Assembly (NCBI GenBank): GCA_934320645.1
Contig: CAKRFP010000005.1
Location: forward strand, 1-64,000
Direction of reading: 5' to 3'
Length of the DNA stretch: 64,000 nt
From: an uncultured Bariatricus sp.
GTDB taxonomy: Bacteria; Bacillota; Clostridia; Lachnospirales; Lachnospiraceae
The translations under genes and the position numbers were made by a program. The notes under the pieces were generated by a model that was given only the letters and a program-made list of their open reading frames with translations, was not told where the DNA came from and did no database searches. Below, piece by piece: positions 43,041-51,077 of this stretch (positions within the stretch are counted from its first letter, which is position 1; each line of letters begins with the position of its first letter).

Positions 43041-44450
43041 CTACTCCACACCATTGAAGCAATATGTACATACCTGACATGCATCAATTCCAATCGACTT
43101 GATCAGATCATCCAGTCTGTGATAACAAAGGGATGTGAAGTTCTGTCTCTTACGGATTTCTTCCAGCATTGCCGCATAGCGGTCGCTGTTCGGATCTGCA
43201 TATTCATCCAGTACATTGACATCGTTGTCGCCTTCCCACTCACGGATGATTCTTCTTGTGATCAGATCCAGGTCAGATTTGGAACGTGAGAAGTTCAGAT
43301 ATTTACATCCATACAGAAGCGGTGGACATGCCGGACGGACATGGACTTCTTTTGCCCCACTCTGGTACAAGAACTCTGTGGTCTCACGAAGCTGTGTACC
43401 ACGCACGATCGAGTCATCGATCAGAAGCAGGCTTCTGTCTTCGATCAGGCTGTGTACCGGGATCAGTTTCATTCTGGCGATCAGATTACGCTGGCTCTGT
43501 GTGGTCGGCATAAAGGATCTCGGCCAGGTTGGGGTATATTTGATAAACGGTCTTGCATACGGAATACCGGATTCATTTGCATAGCCTATCGCATGAGCGA
43601 TACCTGAATCTGGAACTCCGGCAACAATATCCACATCAATTGAATGGTCATCTCTCTGTGCCAGAAGCTTTCCACAGTTATAACGCATTTCCTCAACGCC
43701 AACACCCTCGTAAGAAGAAGTCGGGTAGCCATAGTATACCCACAGGAACGAACAGATTCTCATCTTCTCACATGCAGGGCTTACTGTCTCTACAGCTTCC
43801 GGTGTCACGTAGACAATCTCCCCAGGTCCTAATTCCTTATAATCAGTGTATCCAAGGTTAATATATGCAAAGCTTTCAAAGGAAACGCAGTATGCATTTT
43901 CTTTCTTTCCGATCACAACCGGTGTACGTCCAAGAAGATCTCTGGCTGCATAAATTCCATTCTCTGTCAGAAGCAGGAGCGTCATGGATCCTTCCACAAC
44001 CGACTGTACATAGCGGATTCCTTCCACAAAAGAATCCTTCTTACAGATCAGCGCTGCCACCAACTCTGTAGAATTGATCTGTCCACTGGTCATCGATTGA
44101 AAATGTGTATGACCATTTTCATAAAGATTCTTGATCAGCTGATCGGTATTGTTGATCTTACCTACCGTTGTAATTCCAAAACATCCCAAATGCGACTGGA
44201 TCAGAAGCGGCTGCGGGTCATAGTCCGAAATACATCCGATTCCAAGATTTCCATTCATAGTGTCAACGTCTTTTTCAAATTTGGTACGGAACGGTGAGTT
44301 CTCTATATTGTGGATCGCCCGCTTCCATCCATCACTTCCGTAAGTAGCCATACCTCCGCGGCGGGTTCCAAGATGCGAATGATAATCTGTTCCATAAAAA
44401 AGATCCAGATTACATGCCTCTTTTGATGCAACGCCAAAAAATCCTCCCAT
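43041..44450 (-). CDS. PurF-like amidophosphoribosyltransferase lacking the N-terminal catalytic Cys
   Basis: The 469-residue protein has the two domains of PurF: an N-terminal glutamine amidotransferase fold (FGVASKEACN onward) and a C-terminal phosphoribosyltransferase fold with the PRPP loop LLLIDDSIVRGTQ. Cysteines in ACPPLLYGC and CQVCTYC near the end could hold the 4Fe-4S cluster of the Bacillus enzyme type. The start reads MGGFFGV where PurF has Cys at the mature N-terminus (CGVFGI). Without that Cys it should not use glutamine and may take free ammonia or have another role. AAGGAGA precedes the ATG. Confidence 0.85.
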   Translation of the reverse strand: MGGFFGVASKEACNLDLFYGTDYHSHLGTRRGGMATYGSDGWKRAIHNIENSPFRTKFEKDVDTMNGNLGIGCISDYDPQPLLIQSHLGCFGITTVGKINNTDQLIKNLYENGHTHFQSMTSGQINSTELVAALICKKDSFVEGIRYVQSVVEGSMTLLLLTENGIYAARDLLGRTPVVIGKKENAYCVSFESFAYINLGYTDYKELGPGEIVYVTPEAVETVSPACEKMRICSFLWVYYGYPTSSYEGVGVEEMRYNCGKLLAQRDDHSIDVDIVAGVPDSGIAHAIGYANESGIPYARPFIKYTPTWPRSFMPTTQSQRNLIARMKLIPVHSLIEDRSLLLIDDSIVRGTQLRETTEFLYQSGAKEVHVRPACPPLLYGCKYLNFSRSKSDLDLITRRIIREWEGDNDVNVLDEYADPNSDRYAAMLEEIRKRQNFTSLCYHRLDDLIKSIGIDACQVCTYCFNGVE

Positions 44451-44509
44451 ATCTGTAGGTCTCCTTTCTTTATCCCAATGCCATATCCTGTATTTTTCAT
44501 CTGTTTTTT

Positions 44510-44539
44510 AGTGTATCATGCATTTATGGACGGAAACAA
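44510..44539 (-). promoter_or_regulatory. Promoter of the PurF-like gene
   Basis: On the minus strand TTGTTT (44534-44539), 18-bp spacer, TACACT (44510-44515). Confidence 0.45.
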
Positions 44540-44670
44540 TAGCAAACCCCTGAATATATTGCAAATGGCTATAACTATTTCTTATCATATTTATAATTGT
44601 TGGAATTTTCTGATATAATTTATGCTTTTTTTAACATATCTCAAAATATAAAATTTATTTTAAAATTATA

Positions 44671-44699
44671 TTGACAAATAACATTTTGAGTGCTATTAT
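44671..44699 (+). promoter_or_regulatory. Consensus promoter in a gene-poor stretch
   Basis: TTGACA (44671-44676), 17-bp spacer, TATTAT (44694-44699), with AT-rich upstream sequence. Nothing downstream for 1 kb is a long gene, so the product is probably an RNA. Confidence 0.8.
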
Positions 44700-45058
44700 T
44701 AAGTCAATCCAAAAGAAAAGAAGTTCCTGACGAGAAAGGGAATTTCTAAAAGATATTTTTTCAATCTGTTACATAAATTTCATTTATACTCGCCAAGAGT
44801 ACAAAATGAAAAGCAGGATCGGAAAAGGGTAGCAAGAATAATTGTTATTTGAGGATTAGAAAGTTTTAGAAAAGCAACTATACATTTTGGTTATGAGCGT
44901 TTTGTAAGTGGAGTGTATAGAGAACAATTTTTAAAATTGATAGTTTATAATAATAAGAGAAAATTGATATCTGACTTCTGAACAGAAAAAGTATAAGAGA
45001 AAAAGAATATCCGGATAAGAATTTTGGAACGAGAACGAAAGGAAGGAGGCTTTGACCG

Positions 45059-45145
45059 TTGGATATTTCATCATCTAAAACTCAATATGTTCGTGGTATG
45101 GCAAATGTAAATTCCTGTGAGATGAGCCTTAACCATAGATTATAA
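45059..45145 (+). CDS. Possible 28-residue peptide inside the RNA candidate
   Basis: TTG 45059 follows GGAAGGAGG (45041-45049) with a spacing of about nine bases, one of the best ribosome sites in the window. It opens MDISSSKTQYVRGMANVNSC then EMSLNHRL. I know no match. It could be a leader peptide, a short functional peptide or the head of a decayed gene. Confidence 0.35.
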   Translation: MDISSSKTQYVRGMANVNSCEMSLNHRL

Positions 45146-45532
45146 TCCGGTAAGAATAAAAGTTAATGATAAAAAGAGTCGGAGCAGTAGAAAGAAACCG
45201 GAAGAAATTATAAGATAAAAAAAGATTCAGCATTTGTTGACATATTGAAGTAAATACCACCGTAATTCAAAATCAGAAAATGTGTAAAGAAACATTCGTT
45301 GATAAGTAAATTTAACAGTGACGAGAAAGCTGATAAATAAAAAATTGAATTACCAGATTATATAAATTATAAAAAAGAGAACGATCAGAAATGATCATCA
45401 TCGATTCATATGAAAATGATTTTATAAAATTATAGAATTAATATAACATATGAAATGCTCAAAGAACTTACAGGAATAAGAATTACTTAATTCCTCCGAT
45501 ATAAAAAATAAAAAAATACAATTGAATATCAT

Positions 45533-45568
45533 GAGACAGCCATTCAAAAAATGGCTGTCTCCTTTTTT
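45533..45568 (+). terminator. Strong terminator of the RNA candidate
   Basis: GAGACAGCCATT (45533-45544) and AATGGCTGTCTC (45550-45561) form a perfect 12-bp stem, then CTTTTTT. The next 90 bases are AT-rich up to the promoter at 45659. Confidence 0.9.
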
Positions 45569-45658
45569 ATGTATTGCTTTTTTTCTGTTACCATTCTCCA
45601 ATTTGTGAATTTTTTGTAATATTTTTTTAACATTTCTGAAAAATATCAACCGGATTTT

Positions 45659-45687
45659 TTGACATTGACAACGCTCTATGATACACT
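45659..45687 (+). promoter_or_regulatory. Promoter of the TPR-AAA gene
   Basis: TTGACA (45659-45664), immediately repeated as TTGACA (45665-45670), then TGA and TACACT (45682-45687). Spacing from the first copy is 17 bp, with an extended TG-N before the -10. Confidence 0.75.
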
Positions 45688-45792
45688 TAGTAAGTAAAAT
45701 TATATGACTTTTGTTTTCCGTTGCTGGTACGAAAGTCAGATTTACTGAGGAAAAGTAAAATAATTAATAATAATCATATGAGGTGAGAAACG

Positions 45793-48774
45793 TTGGATAA
45801 ATATGAATATCGCGCAAAGACAGAGCAGATGCTTGCGTATGCCGAACAGAAGTCTTACCAGAAAGCAATGTCGATTGCAGATACGATCGACTGGCGTAAA
45901 GTGAAAAACACCGCCATGCTCTCTACCGTAAGCGAAATCTATGAAAATGCGGGGGAACTTGGTAAAGCACGTGATACCTTATTTATTGCGTATGATAAAG
46001 CACCTTCCAGCAGAAAGATTGTATACCGTCTGGGAATTATTTCTTTGAAACTCGGACACTTTGATGAAGCCACTGATTGCTACGAAGAATTCGTCAAACT
46101 TGCTCCGAAGGATCCGAACCAGTACATTCTCCGGTATAAGATCTTAAAAGCACAGAAAGCGCCAGTCAAAGAACAGATTGAAGCTCTTGAAGATTTCAAG
46201 CATTCTGAGTACGTTGAGAAATGGGCATATGAACTTGCCAGACTGTACGCGGAAGCCGGTATGACTTCTGAATGTCTTGATGAATGTGATGACCTGATTC
46301 TCTGGTTCAGTGAAGGTACTTATGTATATCAGGCAATGGAACTGAAAATGAAATACAAACCGCTGACTCCACTTCAGCAGGAAAAATACGATCATCGGAA
46401 TGACGGCAGCAGCCGTAAGGATTCTGCAAGAAGAAAACCTTCTTTCCGCAAATCCAAAGAACGTCCGACACCGGATCCGCGGATTGCAGACAAAATCCGC
46501 AAAGATGTACATGTCACAGACAGTATCGATCTTCCGGATCTGCCAGAGCCGATGGCACGGACACATGCTTCCGAACCGGAAGCTGAAGCAAAGCCGAAGA
46601 CTCAGATTCGTAGTACTTCCGATATTTCCACAACCATTTCCGGTGCTTCCCTTTCAGATGCCCTGAAAGCCGGCGTTGCCGTTGCAAGTGGTGCGGTTAC
46701 TCCTGAAGCAGCTACAGACGATTCACAGCTGACCGGTAAGATGAAGATTGAAGAGATTCTTGCCAACTGGGAAGCAACCCAGCGTGAAAATGCAAAGATT
46801 CTTGAAAAGAGTCAGGAAGAAGCTGAGAAAGAAAAAGCTCTGCGTGAGAAAAAGAAAGAAGAAGAGGAAGCTCTTGGAGCTACAAAGACCATCCTTTCTG
46901 ATGATATCCGCAAATTGATGGAACAGCTTGAAAATGGTGAAGAACCGGAAATCACTGACGAAGATGCAGAAGAATTTGTTGATAATAAAGAAATGGAAAG
47001 TTTGGAAAATACATCAGAAGTGACTCCAGATGATGCCGAAGAAGTAGATCTGGAATCAGATGATTTTGAAGAAATCGTTGACTCAGATGAAGATGATGAA
47101 TCGGATGCAGTTTATGATGAAGAAGCTGAATACGAAGATGAAGACGATTCCGAATACGATGATGATGAGTATGACGATGAGGACGATTCCGAGTACGATG
47201 ATGAGGATAAGTATGACGATGAGGACGATTCCGAATACGATGATGATAATGAGTATGACGATGAGGACGATTCCGAGTACGACGACGATGATGAGTATGA
47301 CGATGAGGACGATTCCGAATACGATGATGATGAGTATGACGATGAGGACGATTCCGAGTACGATGATGATGATGAGTATGACGATGAGGACGATTCTGAA
47401 TACGACGATGAGTATGAAGACGAGGACGATTCTGAATACAACGATGACAATGAGTATGACGATGAAGACGATTCTGAATACGGCGATGACGATGAGTATG
47501 ACGATGAGGACGATTCCGAATACGATGATGATGAGTATGAAGACGAGGACGATTCTGAATACGATGATGATGAGTATGAGAACGAAGACGATTCCGATTT
47601 TGACGACGAAGAGGATTATGAGGATGAAGATGACTTCCAGCTTGATGATGAATTAGATGCAGATCATGAAGAGGATTTCGACTTTGAAGATGACCCGGAT
47701 TTCGATATTGAGGATGAAGATTCAGACAGCAAAGAGGATGATTTTGCAGATCTTGATTCCTTTGAAGATGAAGAAGAATTGGATGACAGTGATGATTATC
47801 TCGATCTTGAATTTGACGAGGAACCGGCTCCTGCTCCTGAACAGAAGAAAGAACCTTCCAAATCAGAACCGACTCCTGATATCGATGAAGTTCTTGAAAT
47901 CGAAGAACCGTCAGAAGATGAGATCACCGAACGCATGGGTAAATTCGATACCGGATTTGTTGTACAGGGACGATACGATCTGAGTGCTACAAGTGAGATT
48001 GGACTGAAACTCGGACTTACCGAAGAGCAGAAGCAGTTGTTCTCTTACTTCGTACCGATCCGTGGTGTCAGCGAACAGTTAGTTGAAATTCTCGACAACG
48101 ACAAACGCTGCCGCAACCGTTACGGAACTTCCCGCACAGGTAACATCCTGATCCTTGGACGTAAAGGAAGTGGAAAGACCGTCCTTGCTGTTGATATTGT
48201 AAAAGCAATCCAGAAACAGCGCAGACTCAAACAGGGTAAGGTTGCGATCGTAACTGGTGATTCCATGAATAAGAAGGACATCGGAAGCATCATCGACAAG
48301 CTGAACGGTGGCGCACTGATCATCGAAAAGGCTTCCAAGATGAATGACAGAACCATCCGTGAATTGAACGACATGATGGATGAACAGACCGGCGAACTTC
48401 TCTTCCTTCTCGAAGATCAGAAGAAACCAATGGAAAGAATGTTTGCATCCCACCGCGAATTCAAACGGAAATTCACTTCCAGACTGGAACTTCCGGTATT
48501 CATCAACGACGAACTGGTTACATTCGGTCAGACCTATGCAAAAGAAAACGGATACCGCATTGATGAAATGGGAATCCTCGCATTATACAGCCGAATTGAT
48601 ATGATGCAGAGAGAAGACCATGCTGTTACCGTTGCTGAAGTAAAAGAGATCATGGATGAAGCAATTTCACATTCCCAGAAAGCAAATGTAAAACATCTTG
48701 TAAAACGGGTATTTGGAAGAAGCACAGACAATTCAGACCGTATCATTTTGAAAGAAGAAGATTTTAAAGCATAA
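45793..48774 (+). CDS. TPR / acidic-repeat / AAA+ ATPase protein of unknown role
   Basis: This 993-residue protein has three parts. Residues 1-190 are tetratricopeptide-like helices (LGIISLKLGHFDEATDCYEE). Residues 200-390 are a charged linker. Residues 390-680 are extremely acidic, with eleven exact DEDDSEY units between about 449 and 590. Residues 690-993 are an AAA+ domain with Walker A GRKGSGKT (about 789-796), a Walker B-like GGALIIEKAS and a CbxX/SpoVK-like end. The start is TTG behind GAGGTGAG. It is cytoplasmic, with no signal peptide. It sits alone with its own promoter and terminator. I cannot name a function; it may be a remodelling or scaffold ATPase. Confidence 0.85.
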   Translation: MDKYEYRAKTEQMLAYAEQKSYQKAMSIADTIDWRKVKNTAMLSTVSEIYENAGELGKARDTLFIAYDKAPSSRKIVYRLGIISLKLGHFDEATDCYEEFVKLAPKDPNQYILRYKILKAQKAPVKEQIEALEDFKHSEYVEKWAYELARLYAEAGMTSECLDECDDLILWFSEGTYVYQAMELKMKYKPLTPLQQEKYDHRNDGSSRKDSARRKPSFRKSKERPTPDPRIADKIRKDVHVTDSIDLPDLPEPMARTHASEPEAEAKPKTQIRSTSDISTTISGASLSDALKAGVAVASGAVTPEAATDDSQLTGKMKIEEILANWEATQRENAKILEKSQEEAEKEKALREKKKEEEEALGATKTILSDDIRKLMEQLENGEEPEITDEDAEEFVDNKEMESLENTSEVTPDDAEEVDLESDDFEEIVDSDEDDESDAVYDEEAEYEDEDDSEYDDDEYDDEDDSEYDDEDKYDDEDDSEYDDDNEYDDEDDSEYDDDDEYDDEDDSEYDDDEYDDEDDSEYDDDDEYDDEDDSEYDDEYEDEDDSEYNDDNEYDDEDDSEYGDDDEYDDEDDSEYDDDEYEDEDDSEYDDDEYENEDDSDFDDEEDYEDEDDFQLDDELDADHEEDFDFEDDPDFDIEDEDSDSKEDDFADLDSFEDEEELDDSDDYLDLEFDEEPAPAPEQKKEPSKSEPTPDIDEVLEIEEPSEDEITERMGKFDTGFVVQGRYDLSATSEIGLKLGLTEEQKQLFSYFVPIRGVSEQLVEILDNDKRCRNRYGTSRTGNILILGRKGSGKTVLAVDIVKAIQKQRRLKQGKVAIVTGDSMNKKDIGSIIDKLNGGALIIEKASKMNDRTIRELNDMMDEQTGELLFLLEDQKKPMERMFASHREFKRKFTSRLELPVFINDELVTFGQTYAKENGYRIDEMGILALYSRIDMMQREDHAVTVAEVKEIMDEAISHSQKANVKHLVKRVFGRSTDNSDRIILKEEDFKA
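47128..47600 (+). repeat. Tandem acidic coding repeat (DEDDSEYDDDEYD)
   Basis: A coding repeat of mainly 39 or 42 bp (13 or 14 codons) with about eleven near-identical copies, built from GAT/GAC/GAG/TAC codons. Copies differ by loss or gain of one codon, so the array is likely to vary in length between strains. It keeps the reading frame of the TPR-AAA gene. Confidence 0.9.
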
Positions 48775-48783
48775 GATTTCTAC

Positions 48784-48812
48784 AAAGAACGCGCTTTCGG
48801 CGCGTTCTTTTG
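48784..48812 (+). terminator. Terminator of the TPR-AAA gene
   Basis: AAAGAACGCGC (48784-48794), loop TTTCG, GCGCGTTCTTT (48800-48810), ending in TTTTG. Confidence 0.88.
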
Positions 48813-48838
48813 TATATGCAGAAGAAACTGACATAAGA

Positions 48839-48905
48839 AAAGAAAGAGTTTTTAGACACCTTAGATAAGAAGTGTATAAGTTGTCCAAAACTCTTTCTTT
48901 TTATC
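48839..48905 (+). terminator. Second hairpin before glgB
   Basis: AAAGAAAGAGTTTT (48839-48852) pairs with AAAACTCTTTCTTT (48887-48900), extended inward by a partial GACA/TTGTC pairing, then TTTTT. The -10 TATAAT (48917-48922) of glgB lies just past it. Confidence 0.7.
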
Positions 48906-48955
48906 GCTATTTCTAGTATAATATTCCTAAATATCTTTGATAGAAGGTGAAGGGG

Positions 48956-51001
48956 ATGGCAGTGAAAAAATCAACAGCAAAACAGACCACTACGACCAGA
49001 AAGACAACAGTAAGAAAATCAACTGTAACAAAACCGGCAGCCGCTACAACCGCTGCTAAGAAGTCTACAGCGAAAAAGTCTGTAAAAACTGTAACAAAAG
49101 ATAAACCGACTGATTACAGAATCGGCGAATTAGATCAATATTTATTTGGACAGGGAACCCATTATGAGATTTATAAAAAGATGGGGGCTCACTTTGTAAA
49201 AAACAGAAAGAAGCCTGGCGTATATTTCGCAGTATGGGCTCCACACGCAAAAGCAGTTTCCGTAATCGGCGAATTCAATGACTGGAATGAAGATGCCAAC
49301 GTTATGGAGCGTCAGGAACCGCTTGGAATCTATACCGCATTTGTTCCGGAAGCACAGCTTGGACAGCTTTACAAATACTGTATTACAGCGCAGACCGGAG
49401 ATAAGCTCTACAAAGCAGATCCATTTGCCAACAGTGCAGAGTTAAGACCGGGAACCGCATCCAGGATTGCAGATATTTCCCATTTAAAATGGAGTGACAG
49501 TACCTGGATGAAACATCGGGCAGAGTGGGACTTCCATTCTTCACCGATTTCTATTTACGAAGCACATATTGGTTCCTGGATGCGCCATCCGGGACGGGAA
49601 GACGAGGGGTTCTACAGCTACCGTGAATTTGCACATGCAGCTACAGACTACATAAAAAAGATGGGGTATACTCATATCGAACTGATGGGAATTGCAGAAT
49701 ACCCGTTTGACGGCTCCTGGGGATATCAGGTGACCGGATATTATGCTCCGACCTCCCGTTATGGTACGCCGGAAGATTTCGCATATATGATCAATTATTT
49801 CCATAAGAATAAGATCGGTGTAATCCTTGACTGGGTACCGGCACATTTTCCACGCGATGCACACGGACTCGCTGATTTTGACGGCACAGCTACCTTTGAA
49901 TATGCAGATCCTAAGAAGGGGGAACATCCGGACTGGGGAACCAAGATCTTCGATTATGGCAAAGCAGAGGTTAAGAACTTCCTGATTGCTAACGCACTGT
50001 TCTGGATCGAACATTATCACATCGATGGTCTCCGCGTAGATGCTGTTGCTTCCATGCTGTATCTGGATTACGGTAAAGAAGACGGTCAGTGGATCGCCAA
50101 CAAATACGGCAGCAATGAGAACCTGGAAGCAATCGAATTTTTCAAGCATCTGAATTCCGTTACGACCGGACGTAACCCTGGTGCACTGATGATCGCAGAA
50201 GAATCCACCGCATGGCCAAAAGTAACAGGCAAACCGGAAGATGATGGTCTTGGATTCAGCCTGAAGTGGAACATGGGATGGATGCATGACTTTACCGAAT
50301 ACATGAAGCTGGATCCATATTTCCGCAAAGGAGACCACTACGGTATGACCTTTGCCTTAACCTATGCATACAGCGAGAATTATATTCTTGTATTATCACA
50401 TGATGAAGTGGTACATCTAAAATGCTCTATGCTCAATAAGATGCCTGGTCTTGGATTTGAGAAATTTGCCAACCTGAAGGTCGGTTATGCTTTCATGATG
50501 GGACATCCTGGAAAGAAACTTCTCTTCATGGGACAGGATTTCGGACAACTCCGCGAGTGGAGCGAGGCACGCGAGCTTGACTGGTATCTTCTGGCAGAAC
50601 CGGAACATCAGGCACTCCAGAATTTCTACCGCGACCTGCTACATCTCTACACACACAACAAAGCCATGTACGAACAGGATACCTGCATGGAAGGCTTTGA
50701 ATGGGTCAATGCAGATGACAGCTCACGAAGTATTTACAGCTTCATCCGTCATTCAAAGGGTGCAAAAAAGAACCTTTTATTCGTATGTAACTTCACACCG
50801 ATTGAAAGACCGGAATACCGTGTCGGTGTACCGCGCGGCAAACAGTACCGTCTGGTGCTCAACAGTGATGAATTACAGTATGGCGGAACCGGAAAAGCCC
50901 GTCCGGCAGTATATAAAGCAAAGAAACAGGAATGTGACGGAAGACCATATTCATTCGGTTATGATCTTCCTGCATATGGCGTTGCTGTATTTGAATTTTA
51001 A
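48956..51001 (+). CDS. glgB: 1,4-alpha-glucan branching enzyme with basic N-terminal tail
   Basis: The protein has 681 residues from ATG 48956, with GAAGGTG six bases before it. Residues 1-48 are a Lys/Thr/Ala-rich tail (KKSTAKQTTTTRKTTVRKST and on) like histone H1 tails. Then come the N-terminal beta domain (CBM48), the GH13 barrel with nucleophile D362 (GLRVDA), acid E415 (IAEESTAW) and D483 (LSHDEVVH), and a C-terminal beta domain. It makes alpha-1,6 branches in glycogen from alpha-1,4 chains. No other glycogen gene is next to it. The tail is not part of the enzyme fold and could bind nucleic acid or polyphosphate. Confidence 0.95.
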   Translation: MAVKKSTAKQTTTTRKTTVRKSTVTKPAAATTAAKKSTAKKSVKTVTKDKPTDYRIGELDQYLFGQGTHYEIYKKMGAHFVKNRKKPGVYFAVWAPHAKAVSVIGEFNDWNEDANVMERQEPLGIYTAFVPEAQLGQLYKYCITAQTGDKLYKADPFANSAELRPGTASRIADISHLKWSDSTWMKHRAEWDFHSSPISIYEAHIGSWMRHPGREDEGFYSYREFAHAATDYIKKMGYTHIELMGIAEYPFDGSWGYQVTGYYAPTSRYGTPEDFAYMINYFHKNKIGVILDWVPAHFPRDAHGLADFDGTATFEYADPKKGEHPDWGTKIFDYGKAEVKNFLIANALFWIEHYHIDGLRVDAVASMLYLDYGKEDGQWIANKYGSNENLEAIEFFKHLNSVTTGRNPGALMIAEESTAWPKVTGKPEDDGLGFSLKWNMGWMHDFTEYMKLDPYFRKGDHYGMTFALTYAYSENYILVLSHDEVVHLKCSMLNKMPGLGFEKFANLKVGYAFMMGHPGKKLLFMGQDFGQLREWSEARELDWYLLAEPEHQALQNFYRDLLHLYTHNKAMYEQDTCMEGFEWVNADDSSRSIYSFIRHSKGAKKNLLFVCNFTPIERPEYRVGVPRGKQYRLVLNSDELQYGGTGKARPAVYKAKKQECDGRPYSFGYDLPAYGVAVFEF

Positions 51002-51012
51002 CATAATAACTT

Positions 51013-51042
51013 GTAAGGCAATCCATCATCCGATTGCCTTAC
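51013..51042 (+). terminator. Hairpin between glgB and glyA
   Basis: GTAAGGCAATC (51013-51023) and GATTGCCTTAC (51032-51042) form a perfect 11-bp stem, but only TTGC follows, so termination may be partial. Confidence 0.55.
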
Positions 51043-51077
51043 TTGCTATAAGACAACATATTCAGGAGGGACAGCAG

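Larger units (their letters stand above)
44706..45568 (+). ncRNA. Candidate long structured RNA (about 860 nt)
   Basis: The stretch from the consensus promoter to the terminator at 45533-45568 has no open frame longer than about 75 codons, and none of those is supported. Possible helices lie at 44718-44753 (AGAAGTTCC / GGGAATTTCT), 44788-44815 (an ATACTC-loop-GAGT stem) and 44878-44920 (CTATACA / TGTATAG). TGACGAGAAAG occurs at 44728-44738 and 45319-45329, and ATCCGG(A)TAAGAAT recurs near 45008 and 45146. A short frame with a strong ribosome site lies inside (45059). I do not recognise it as OLE, GOLLD, ROOL, tmRNA or 6S RNA. Confidence 0.4.

Noticed and set aside
45422..45649. Minus-strand frame of 75 residues in the gene-poor stretch
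   Set aside because: It reads through the strong terminator hairpin at 45533-45568 and is Phe/Lys/Asn-rich as expected from AT-rich DNA.
47112..47450. Long Ser/Tyr-rich frame on the minus strand opposite the acidic repeat
   Set aside because: It is the complement of the repeated GAT/GAC/GAG/TAC codons; no ribosome site, no real composition, and the plus-strand gene continues through it.
47128..47600. Repeat array that might be a CRISPR
   Set aside because: Units keep the reading frame, are made of coding repeats without unique spacers, and lie inside a complete gene.
50577..51077. In-frame 5' extension of glyA into glgB
   Set aside because: glyA starts at 51078 with AGGAGG and the normal family N-terminus; the upstream part is the shadow of glgB.
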